Origin: an archaeon MnTg01
Lineage (GTDB): Archaea; Thermoproteota; Nitrososphaeria; Nitrososphaerales; Nitrosopumilaceae
Length of the DNA: 5,849 nt
Reading direction: 5' to 3'
Assembly (NCBI GenBank): GCA_008974855.1
Contig: BFAR01000180.1
Location: 1 to 5,849, forward strand
Positions 1 through 5,849 of this stretch are shown here, one piece after another. The notes beneath the pieces are model-generated. The model did no database searches. It worked only from the letters and a program-made list of their open reading frames with translations, and had not been told where the DNA came from. The translations under genes were made by a program, and so were the position numbers. Position 1 is the first letter of the stretch. Each line of letters starts with the position of its first letter.

Positions 1-547
1 CCTCAATAATTATTCTATTTCCTGCCTCACCAAAAGTTTTCTTTACAAGAATAGTATCAATTGCAGATAGAGCCTCTTCAGTACTATTACAAACAATGAC
101 TCCTTTTCCAGAAGCCAATCCATCTGCTTTAATGACTACTGGATGGTTTATTGATTTAACATACTCGGTTGCTTTTTTAGCATTATCAAAAATTTCAAAC
201 TTTGCAGTAGGAATATTATTTCTTTTCATAAAGTTTTTTGCCCAAATCTTACTTGATTCTAATTGTGCAGCTTTTTTGTTAGGTCCGAAAATCTTCAAAT
301 TTTTTTCTTCAAAAAAATCTACAATTCCCAAAGCAAGTGGAGCTTCAGGCCCAACAACTGTAAAGCAGTTATTTTTTTGAGCAAACTCTGCTAAATCCTC
401 AATTCTATCAACCGGAATTGGAACATTGTTTTCTGTTCCCCCATTTCCAGGTGCAGTGTAAACCTTTTCAACTTTGGAACTTTGAGACAATTTCCAACTT
501 AAAGAGTGCTCCCTGCCTCCAGAGCCTATCACCAAAACATTAACCAA
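1..547 (-). CDS. purD: Phosphoribosylamine-glycine ligase (GAR synthetase), N-terminal part, cut by window edge
   Basis: The product joins glycine to 5-phosphoribosylamine using ATP, an early step of cytoplasmic de novo purine synthesis. I translated 182 codons from the reverse complement. Near the N-terminus is the family signature GSGGREHSL (residues 8-16), then a PGNGG segment (33-37), VVGPEAPLALGIVD (64-77), FGPNKKAAQLE (87-97) closing the N-domain, and KADGLASGKGV (140-150) of the ATP-grasp lid/nucleotide-binding part. The family is usually about 420-430 residues, so over half lies beyond position 1. The start is TTG at 547-545: an in-frame TAG lies seven codons upstream at 568-566, and the next in-frame standard start would cut into the Rossmann-like first strand. 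The nearby ATG at 540-538 is in another frame and stops after three codons. No Shine-Dalgarno sequence precedes the TTG, and a TATA element is centred 24 nt upstream, which fits a leaderless mRNA. It is divergent from ileS with a 51-nt gap. Identity is very secure; the exact start is likely. Confidence 0.95.
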   Translation of the reverse strand, partial: MVNVLVIGSGGREHSLSWKLSQSSKVEKVYTAPGNGGTENNVPIPVDRIEDLAEFAQKNNCFTVVGPEAPLALGIVDFFEEKNLKIFGPNKKAAQLESSKIWAKNFMKRNNIPTAKFEIFDNAKKATEYVKSINHPVVIKADGLASGKGVIVCNSTEEALSAIDTILVKKTFGEAGNRIIIE

Positions 548-566
548 TAATTTTTGTTTTTTAAAC

Positions 567-575
567 TATAATATA
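567..575. promoter_or_regulatory. Shared TATA element of the divergent purD / ileS promoter
   Basis: The nine bases read TATA-A-TATA, an odd perfect palindrome centred at 571. The centre is 28 nt from the A of the ileS ATG (599) and 24 nt from the T of the purD TTG (547). Archaeal TATA boxes usually centre about 26-27 nt before the transcription start, so the same box could serve both directions with leaderless or near-leaderless mRNAs. The ileS side has an A-rich TTTAAAC before the box that could act as a weak BRE; the purD side has TTGGAT, which is less BRE-like. Assignment is by position and composition only. Confidence 0.6.
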
Positions 576-598
576 ATCCAAGATTAGATTTTGATTAA

Positions 599-3500
599 AT
601 GCAATTAGATAAACAGTTTGATTCAAAAAAGATTGAAAAACAAATCAAGGCTTATCTTACAGATTTAGATTTACATAAAATGATCTTTGATTCCCCCCAA
701 AAAGGTCAAAAAATTATGTTCATCGAGGGTCCTCCCACAATGAATGGAATTCCTCATGCAGGGCATCTAAGGGGTCGTGTGATGAAGGATCTTTGGTATA
801 GGTATATGACATTAAAGGGCAACAAGGTAGTTTTCAATGCAGGTTGGGATACTCAAGGATTGCCAGTTGAGCTTCAGGCAGAAAAGGAGCTGGGAGTAAC
901 TGGAGGCAAAACTCAAATAATAAAATCAGTTGGAATTGAAAAACTAGTTTCTGAATGTAAAAAACTGGTTCAAAAATACCATGTGAAGTGGGTTGAAGTA
1001 GATGAGCTGCTTGGTATGTCATTTAATCAACAAAAAGCATATTGGACTTTTAGAGATGAGTTTATTGAAAAAGAGTGGCAAATTCTAAAGAAGGCTTATG
1101 AGAACGGAATTTTAGAAGTAGACTTTACTGTTATTGCATACTGTCCAAGTTGTCAAACATCACTTAGCCATTCCGAAGTTATCCAAGGCTATGAAATGGT
1201 AAAGGATCCGTCGCTATATTATAAAGTAAAACTGGAAGATGAGGATATTTTCTTAATTGTTTGGACTACAATGCCATTTACTTTAGTTACAGATGCAATG
1301 GTCGGTCTTAACCCTGAAGAAAATTATTGTTATGTAAAAGTAAATGGGGAGACTTGGATTGTTGGAGAAAAAAGACTAGAAGAGCTAATGGGTGAAATTA
1401 AAATTGAAAATTTTTCTAAAGAAAAAACTGTCAAGGGAAAAGATCTTGAAGGTAAGCGATACATCCATCCTCTTTTAGAACAAATTCCTGGACTTAAAGA
1501 ATGTGCACAAGAATCAAACTATCACATAACTGTGGCGGAGGAATTCGTAGACGCAACAACAGGAAGTGGTCTTGTACATTTATCTCCTGCAAATGGTGAA
1601 GAAGACATTAAAATTGCCAATAAAAGAAAGGTGAAGGTTTTCAATCCAATTGATGATGAGGTAAAATTCAAAAAAGAGTCTGGAAAGTATGAAGGTCTAT
1701 TTGTCAGAGACGCTGATGAAAAAATTGTTGAAGACCTTCGTGATGCAAAAGCGCTAGTAAAAATTGGAAAAATAAAACACAAGTATCCTCTATGCTGGAG
1801 ATCCCAACACAAAATTGTATGGCTAGCAAGAAAAGGATGGTTTTACAAACTAGATAGACTAGGAGACAAGGCAATAAAAGCTGCTGAAAATGTAGAATAT
1901 TTTTTTGAACAGCCAAAAAATAGGTTTCTAGGAATTATTAAAGAAAAGCATCCGTGGTGTATTTCCAGAGAGAGATTTTGGGGATGCCCACTCCCTATAT
2001 GGAAATGCAAAGAATGCGGAGAATATACTGCCTTATTTTCAAGAAAAGAAATAGTTGATGCATCTTCAGAACTTCCTGATGGTCCTGATTTTGAACTACA
2101 TAGACCTTGGATTGATAATCTTAAAGTAAAATGCTCTAAATGTGGTAGTGTCAATACAAACAGAGAAGAGTATGTTTTAGATACTTGGCATAATAGTGGT
2201 TCTGCACCATATTCTTCTCTATCTGAAGAAGAATACTCTAAGAGTATCCCAACACAATTTCTAACAGAAGGCATAGATCAAACAAGAGGCTGGGCTTATA
2301 CACTATTAATTGAAAATGTAATTTTTAACAATGAGTCGGTTGCACCATACAAGTCATTTTTGTTTCAGGGACATGTGCTTGATAAAAAAGGAAACAAGAT
2401 GAGTAAAAGTTTGGGAAATGTAATTAATGGAAAAGATCTTTTAGTAAAATATCCAGTAGATTTAGTGAGATTCTACTTTATGTGGAAGTCTAGCCCAATT
2501 GAACCACTTAGCTTTAGTATAGATGAGCTAATGTCAAGACCATATCAAGTTCTCAGTACATTATATCACTTGCATTTGTATTTCAAACAAAATAGTGAAT
2601 ACGACAAGTTTGATGAAACAAAAACAATTCAATGGGCACAAGAAAAAAATCTTTTGCATTCGCCAGATATTTGGTTACTATCAAAGCTTCAAAAACTAAT
2701 TCAAAGCTCCAATGAGTTTAATGATAAATGTAAATTTCATGAGGCAGCAAAAGCACTTGAAGATTTTATAATTAATTCATTAAGTCAGATTTACATTCCG
2801 ATAACTAGAGGAGAGCTCTGGGAGGAGGATGAATCAAAAAAAGATAGAAGATTTGCAATTTATTCAGTATTACATGAAATATTGAGAACCCTCGATATTT
2901 TGTTGCATCCAATATGTCCTTTTACAACTGAATATCTTTACCAAACAACATTTGCTAAAAATCAAAGCATCCTTTTGGATTCTTGGCCAAATGTAAACGA
3001 GTCATTAATTTCCCCAGAAATTGAAGAGTCGTTTGATTTACTCAAAGAAGTAGTTTCAGTTTCATCTGCAGCAAGAATGAAGGGAAAGCTAAAAAGAAGA
3101 TGGCCTTTAGCTGAAGCAATAATCACAGTCCAACCTGGCCAGAAGAGAAAATTAGAAACACTATCAGATCTATTGAAAAATCAGCTAAATGTAGAAAAAT
3201 TTACCATTTTTGAAATAGATAATTTTGAGGGGCTAGAGCAGTTAATAGAGATGGAAAAACTTGGACTTCCAAGTGTTCCTAAAATTGAGCTAGATAGAAA
3301 GAAAATTGGTCCAAAAGCAAAACAGAATATGGGGTCACTATTACAAAAATTCTCAGAAACAAACCCAGACAAGATATCTTCTACGCTGCAAAAAGAACAA
3401 AGTTTTACTTTTGATATTAACGGCACTAAAATTAGTTTAGAAAAGGATGATTTTATCATTGATTTTGATACGAAGGAAGGATTTGCAGTTGCAAAACGTG

Positions 3501-3799
3501 ATACCTTTATCGTGTTTATTTCTACAGAAAGAAATTCTGAGATGATGGCACGAGGATTAATCAAAGATCTTGCAAGAAGGCTTCAAACTCTACGAAAAGA
3601 GAGAGGATACAAACCAACAGATATTTTGAACAAAGCATCTATTCTTGATCTAGATTCGGAATCACTAGTAATGATGAAGCAGAAAAAAGACGAACTTGCA
3701 TTTCTTGTAAGGGTAAAAGAGGTAAATTTTCAGGAATCCTGCAAATCTTACAAAGATGACGATATTGATGGTCAGAAAATAAGGATTTCAGTAGAGTAA
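599..3799 (+). CDS. ileS: Isoleucyl-tRNA synthetase, archaeal/eukaryote-like long form
   Basis: This cytoplasmic class I enzyme charges tRNA-Ile with isoleucine and hydrolyses misactivated valine. The 1066-residue product has the HIGH-type motif HAGH (53-56), WDTQGLP (83-89) in the Rossmann fold, the CP1 editing insertion (about 180-400) with WTTMPFTL (222-229) and GSGLVHLSPANGEED (322-336; D336 aligns with the essential editing aspartate), then WCISRERFWG (453-462), EGIDQTRGW (557-565) and KMSKS (600-604). The anticodon-binding helical domain follows from about 650, with RMKGKLKRRWPL (826-837), and a long C-terminal region ends with LARRLQTLRKERGY near 992-1005. Zinc-binding pairs are C182/C185 in CP1 and C470/C473 with C512/C515 after the WCISR block; the usual fourth CP1 ligand appears replaced (CWRS at 399-402). 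Length fits the archaeal/eukaryotic type. ATG 599 has no Shine-Dalgarno sequence but lies 28 nt after a TATA centre, suggesting a leaderless mRNA. No frameshift is seen. Function is certain from motifs; zinc and editing roles are by family analogy. Confidence 0.98.
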   Translation: MQLDKQFDSKKIEKQIKAYLTDLDLHKMIFDSPQKGQKIMFIEGPPTMNGIPHAGHLRGRVMKDLWYRYMTLKGNKVVFNAGWDTQGLPVELQAEKELGVTGGKTQIIKSVGIEKLVSECKKLVQKYHVKWVEVDELLGMSFNQQKAYWTFRDEFIEKEWQILKKAYENGILEVDFTVIAYCPSCQTSLSHSEVIQGYEMVKDPSLYYKVKLEDEDIFLIVWTTMPFTLVTDAMVGLNPEENYCYVKVNGETWIVGEKRLEELMGEIKIENFSKEKTVKGKDLEGKRYIHPLLEQIPGLKECAQESNYHITVAEEFVDATTGSGLVHLSPANGEEDIKIANKRKVKVFNPIDDEVKFKKESGKYEGLFVRDADEKIVEDLRDAKALVKIGKIKHKYPLCWRSQHKIVWLARKGWFYKLDRLGDKAIKAAENVEYFFEQPKNRFLGIIKEKHPWCISRERFWGCPLPIWKCKECGEYTALFSRKEIVDASSELPDGPDFELHRPWIDNLKVKCSKCGSVNTNREEYVLDTWHNSGSAPYSSLSEEEYSKSIPTQFLTEGIDQTRGWAYTLLIENVIFNNESVAPYKSFLFQGHVLDKKGNKMSKSLGNVINGKDLLVKYPVDLVRFYFMWKSSPIEPLSFSIDELMSRPYQVLSTLYHLHLYFKQNSEYDKFDETKTIQWAQEKNLLHSPDIWLLSKLQKLIQSSNEFNDKCKFHEAAKALEDFIINSLSQIYIPITRGELWEEDESKKDRRFAIYSVLHEILRTLDILLHPICPFTTEYLYQTTFAKNQSILLDSWPNVNESLISPEIEESFDLLKEVVSVSSAARMKGKLKRRWPLAEAIITVQPGQKRKLETLSDLLKNQLNVEKFTIFEIDNFEGLEQLIEMEKLGLPSVPKIELDRKKIGPKAKQNMGSLLQKFSETNPDKISSTLQKEQSFTFDINGTKISLEKDDFIIDFDTKEGFAVAKRDTFIVFISTERNSEMMARGLIKDLARRLQTLRKERGYKPTDILNKASILDLDSESLVMMKQKKDELAFLVRVKEVNFQESCKSYKDDDIDGQKIRISVE

Positions 3800-3803
3800 T
3801 TAG

Positions 3804-3818
3804 TTAGCTTTTAGCTAA
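3804..3818 (+). other. Small hairpin just after ileS
   Basis: TTAGCT (3804-3809) pairs with AGCTAA (3813-3818) around a TTT loop, with a possible extra G-U pair outside it. It begins five bases after the ileS stop codon. It may help end or stabilise the ileS mRNA, but no long T tract follows and archaeal termination does not normally need a hairpin, so its role is uncertain. Confidence 0.35.
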
Positions 3819-3824
3819 TGAGGG

Positions 3825-3835
3825 ATAATAAATAA
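3825..3835 (+). promoter_or_regulatory. TATA-like box for the 109-residue gene
   Basis: The A/T-only stretch ATAATAAATAA is centred near 3830, about 27 nt before the TTG start at 3857. That is the same box-to-start distance as for ileS and sucC, so an independent leaderless transcript is plausible. Read-through from ileS cannot be excluded because no strong terminator lies between the genes. Confidence 0.45.
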
Positions 3836-3856
3836 GAAATTTGCGTAATTGAAGTA

Positions 3857-4186
3857 TTGGTCAAGCAAATAAGCTTAGATTCATGGCAGATACACCATCT
3901 ATCAGAGCTTTTGAAAAAGGGTTCACTAGTTGTAGCAAAAACAAATTCTCCCATAGTACTATACCGCCAGACATTAGAAGAAGAAGATAGTTCTTATGAA
4001 GAAATAGTATGTACCTTGACAAAAGATTATGTTGTTGAGCAGCTTGTAACATCAGGAGGAGTGCTTCCACCTAGTTTTAAACAACAATTTGTTTTTACAC
4101 TAGATGAGTTTCCAGATAGACTTCTTAGAAAAAGTCGCGATTTATTCTTACAGACTGTAGATCTGCTTGAAGACCAATTAAAATAA
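3857..4186 (+). CDS. Protein of unknown function, 109 residues
   Basis: I do not recognise this protein. It has no signal peptide, membrane segment, zinc-type cysteine pairs (one Cys, C52) or nucleotide-binding loop, so a small soluble cytoplasmic protein is expected. By eye it reads as helix (about 7-21), two strands (SLVVAKT 23-29 and IVLYRQ 33-38), an acidic linker (EEEDSSYEE 41-49), a strand (50-55), a short helix (56-64), a GGVLPP loop (67-72), a strand (QFVFTL 77-82) and a long amphipathic C-terminal helix (86-108) rich in Leu with alternating charges, which could mediate dimerisation. The start is TTG 3857: an in-frame TAA lies at 3833-3835 and no ATG or GTG occurs between. There is no Shine-Dalgarno sequence; a TATA-like box sits 27 nt upstream. 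It lies 57 nt after ileS and 41 nt before sucC, the latter gap holding a likely terminator and promoter, so it is probably not part of the sucCD operon. Uninterrupted coding with base composition like its neighbours argues that it is a real native gene. Confidence 0.8.
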   Translation: MVKQISLDSWQIHHLSELLKKGSLVVAKTNSPIVLYRQTLEEEDSSYEEIVCTLTKDYVVEQLVTSGGVLPPSFKQQFVFTLDEFPDRLLRKSRDLFLQTVDLLEDQLK

Positions 4187-4195
4187 TCATAACAG

Positions 4196-4204
4196 AATAT
4201 AAAG
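4196..4204 (+). promoter_or_regulatory. TATA box of the sucCD operon
   Basis: AATATAAAG is the best match to an archaeal TATA box in this window. Its centre (4200) lies 28 nt before the sucC ATG at 4228, so transcription would begin at or next to the start codon. The gap contains no Shine-Dalgarno sequence near the ATG, which supports a leaderless mRNA. Confidence 0.6.
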
Positions 4205-4218
4205 AACGAAACGTGGAA

Positions 4219-4225
4219 TTTTTTT
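4219..4225 (+). terminator. T7 tract, possible terminator of the upstream gene
   Basis: Seven consecutive T residues follow the stop of the 109-residue gene by 32 nt and end two bases before the sucC ATG. Archaeal RNA polymerase terminates at oligo-T tracts of this kind. If sucC is leaderless, this tract lies just upstream of its start point and would affect only transcripts arriving from upstream. It may instead simply be an AT-rich initiation region. Confidence 0.4.
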
Positions 4226-4227
4226 AG

Positions 4228-5340
4228 ATGCGCCTATTAGAATATCAGGCAAAGGAGTTATTTGCAGAATATGGAATAAAGATTCCTAGAGGGCTAACAT
4301 CAAAGGATATTAAACAAGGCCGAAAAGATGCACAAGAATTAGGATTTCCATTTGTAATAAAATCTCAAGTTCCTGTTGGGGGAAGAGGAAAGGCTGGCGC
4401 TATTCAAATATGTCATAATCAAGATGAGTTTGAACTAAAGTATCCGCAGATTTTGGAAATGTCTGTTAAAGGAGAAAAGACAAGAGCTATTTTGCTTGAG
4501 AAGATGGCCGAAATTAAAAAAGAATTGTATTTGTCAGTATTTTTGAATAGAGGAAAACGATGCTATACTATTATCTCGTCTTCAGACGGAGGTGTAGAGA
4601 TTGAATCAGTAAAAAATCAAGTTATTCGAGAGATTGGATTAGGGGAGATTGATAAGCAGGTAGCAGAAGATGTAGCAAAAGAAATTGGTCTTGAAGGAAA
4701 TTCTGTAAGTGATTTTGTAGACTTTTTACAAAAATTATCAAAGATTACCATTGAAAAAGAGGTAGAACTAGCAGAAATTAATCCAGTTGCAGTCCTAGAT
4801 GATGGTTCACTACTTGCTTTAGATGGTAAAATCATAACAGATGATAATGCTAATTTTAGGCATCCTGAGCTGTTAAAATATCAAGAACAAACTGAGCTGG
4901 AAGAGAGAGCAGAAAAAAGTGGTTTTTCACTAGTTGAGCTAGATGGGGACATTGCAGTTGTTGGAAATGGTGCAGGTTTGGTAATGTCAACACTAGATAT
5001 GTTATCAGATAATGGCGGTAAACCTGCATGTTTTCTAGATGTAGGAGGCGGGGCTACTGAAGAATCAGTGTATGAAGCTCTAATTCTAATTAGTAAAATG
5101 GAAAATGTAAAAGGAATACTAGTAAATCTTTTTGGTGGAATAGTAAAGACTACAACTGTTGCTACAGCATTCATTAAGGCATACAAAAACAAACTAATCG
5201 ACCATATTGTTTATGCAAGATTGAAAGGAGCAGAAGCTGAAAAATCAAAAGAGATGTTAAAGAATACACAAACTCAATTGTTTGATTCCGTTGAAGAAGC
5301 AATTAACGCAGCAGTTATTGGGGTAAGAAAAAATGCTTAG
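4228..5340 (+). CDS. sucC: Succinyl-CoA synthetase (ADP-forming), beta subunit
   Basis: With SucD it catalyses succinate + CoA + NTP to succinyl-CoA + NDP + phosphate, reversibly, in the cytoplasm. The 370-residue product opens with the family start LEYQAKELFAEYG (4-16), then the ATP-grasp domain (to about 215) with GGRGKAG (51-57) and the metal-site motif EINP (183-186) with D199 in LDGK. The E, N and D spacing matches the Escherichia coli protein. The C-terminal CoA-ligase domain has GNGAGL (246-251), LDVGGGAT (270-277) and NLFGGIV (300-306). P20 aligns with the residue linked to ATP rather than GTP preference in E. coli, a weak hint of ATP use. The length is close to the roughly 388 of bacterial SucC. 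Odd: the usual RCD after FGGIV/T is KTT here (307-309). ATG 4228 starts exactly at the conserved N-terminus. It overlaps sucD by 8 nt, so the two are co-transcribed. Related acyl-CoA or malate-CoA ligases are less likely given the overall fit, but substrate is not proven. Confidence 0.95.
   Translation: MRLLEYQAKELFAEYGIKIPRGLTSKDIKQGRKDAQELGFPFVIKSQVPVGGRGKAGAIQICHNQDEFELKYPQILEMSVKGEKTRAILLEKMAEIKKELYLSVFLNRGKRCYTIISSSDGGVEIESVKNQVIREIGLGEIDKQVAEDVAKEIGLEGNSVSDFVDFLQKLSKITIEKEVELAEINPVAVLDDGSLLALDGKIITDDNANFRHPELLKYQEQTELEERAEKSGFSLVELDGDIAVVGNGAGLVMSTLDMLSDNGGKPACFLDVGGGATEESVYEALILISKMENVKGILVNLFGGIVKTTTVATAFIKAYKNKLIDHIVYARLKGAEAEKSKEMLKNTQTQLFDSVEEAINAAVIGVRKNA
5320..5327 (+). promoter_or_regulatory. 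Weak Shine-Dalgarno-like site for sucD
   Basis: GGGGTAAG inside the end of sucC lies five bases before the sucD ATG. It matches only part of the archaeal consensus GAGGTGAT. It is the only SD-like sequence in front of any start in this window and belongs to the only operon-internal gene, as expected when first genes are leaderless. Confidence 0.35.
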
Positions 5341-5849
5341 TATCGCTGAAATTTTGCAAGGAAATCCTAGTGATTCAGATTATAACAAAAAACCAGTAAT
5401 TATTCAAGGAATTACTGGAAACTACGGATCATATCACACACAAAGAATGTTAGAATATGGAACAAACATTGTAGCTGGTGTTACACCTGGTAAAGGAGGA
5501 AAAAAACACAAAAATATTCCAGTTTACAATACAGTAAAAGAAGCAGTAGACGCTACAGGTTCTAAAATATCAATAATGTTTGTTCCGGCCAAGTTCTTTT
5601 TAGGCGCAGCAAAAGAAGCAATAGAAGCTGGAATAAAACTTTTAGTTGCAATTCCGGAACATGTTCCAGTTCGAGACACCCTAGAACTACTTGAACTAGC
5701 TAAAAAAAAAGACGCCATAATAATAGGGCCAAATACTCCTGGAGTTTTAATTCCAAAAGTAATCAAGTTAGGAATTATGCCTGCAAGTCCTTTCAAGCTA
5801 GGCAATATTGGAGTTCTATCAAAAAGCGGAACTTTACTTTATGAGATTT
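5333..5849 (+). CDS. sucD: Succinyl-CoA synthetase (ADP-forming), alpha subunit, cut by window edge
   Basis: The alpha subunit binds CoA and carries the histidine that is phosphorylated during catalysis. I translated 172 codons, about 60% of the usual 290-300; the active-site histidine lies beyond the right edge and cannot be checked. Visible motifs are the CoA-binding Rossmann loop QGITGNYGSYHT (25-36), GVTPGKGG (49-56), VPAKFF (84-89), GPNTPGV (132-138), KLGIMP (145-150) and GVLSKSGTLLYE (160-171), in the family order. The N-terminus before the QGITG strand is about 11 residues longer than in E. coli SucD (residues 1-20 include an NPSDSDYNKK stretch). The ATG at 5333 overlaps the sucC stop by 8 nt in the +1 frame relative to sucC, so translation is probably coupled. 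A later TTG at codon 8 is a less likely alternative start. GPNTPG has Thr where bacterial proteins usually have Cys; I recall this from other archaeal SucD, so it is probably normal. Identity is secure. Confidence 0.95.
   Translation, partial: MLSIAEILQGNPSDSDYNKKPVIIQGITGNYGSYHTQRMLEYGTNIVAGVTPGKGGKKHKNIPVYNTVKEAVDATGSKISIMFVPAKFFLGAAKEAIEAGIKLLVAIPEHVPVRDTLELLELAKKKDAIIIGPNTPGVLIPKVIKLGIMPASPFKLGNIGVLSKSGTLLYEI

Noticed and set aside
96..380. 94-residue plus-strand ORF at the left edge
   Set aside because: It lies wholly antisense to purD, whose translation shows clear family motifs. The plus-strand product is low-complexity and Phe-rich, as expected of a shadow frame.
538..540. ATG on the minus strand as purD start
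   Set aside because: It is out of frame with the conserved N-terminus and hits a stop after three codons.
834..3564. Several minus-strand ORFs of 62-143 residues inside ileS
   Set aside because: All lie opposite motif-bearing ileS sequence and have Ser/Phe/Leu-rich compositions typical of antisense frames.
3800..3856. tRNA or other small RNA gene between ileS and the next gene
   Set aside because: The gap is only 57 nt and has no tRNA-like arms; the short hairpin alone does not support an RNA gene.
3861..4070. Minus-strand 69-residue ORF opposite the 109-residue gene
   Set aside because: The plus-strand ORF fills the gap better, has a TATA-like box at the expected distance and a balanced charged composition. 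The minus product is very Leu-rich with no start signal I can see.
4617..5805. Minus-strand ORFs inside sucC and sucD
   Set aside because: They are Ser-rich shadows of two well-recognised genes.
4228..5849. ATP-citrate lyase, malate-CoA ligase or fused acyl-CoA synthetase instead of SucCD
   Set aside because: Separate subunits, lengths and motif order fit succinyl-CoA synthetase best. The related enzymes share the fold, so substrate stays unproven, but nothing favours them.

Overview
The window looks like a piece of an AT-rich ammonia-oxidising archaeon (Nitrososphaerota/Thaumarchaeota, Nitrosopumilus-like). This rests on the low GC content, the archaeal-type long isoleucyl-tRNA synthetase, TATA-like boxes about 24-28 nt in front of start codons, the near absence of Shine-Dalgarno sequences on first genes, and two TTG starts. 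The assignment is inferred from sequence style, not from a search.

Layout: (1) Positions 1-547, minus strand, hold the N-terminal 182 codons of purD (GAR synthetase), running off the left edge. (2) Positions 548-598 are a 51-nt divergent promoter region with a single symmetric TATA element. (3) Positions 599-3799, plus strand, are a complete ileS. (4) Positions 3800-3856 carry a small hairpin and a TATA-like box. (5) Positions 3857-4186 encode a 109-residue protein of unknown function starting at TTG. (6) Positions 4187-4227 carry a TATA box and a T7 tract. (7) Positions 4228-5340 are sucC, and from 5333 to the right edge lies the first part of sucD, overlapping sucC by 8 nt. No gene-free stretch is longer than 57 nt. 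I saw no RNA gene, mobile element, CRISPR array or long repeat.

How the genes relate: PurD (purine synthesis) and IleRS (translation) are housekeeping genes that appear to share one promoter core. SucC and SucD form succinyl-CoA synthetase, which interconverts succinyl-CoA and succinate with nucleotide phosphorylation. In these archaea succinyl-CoA is also an intermediate of the 3-hydroxypropionate/4-hydroxybutyrate carbon-fixation cycle, so this enzyme would sit at the junction with the partial TCA cycle. The 109-residue protein is the only truly unexplained gene and is the best candidate for something new, although nothing in the sequence gives its function. I do not see evidence for an exciting multi-gene undescribed system; most of the window is core metabolism. 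The more unusual signals are promoter architecture and some substituted motif positions in IleRS and SucC.
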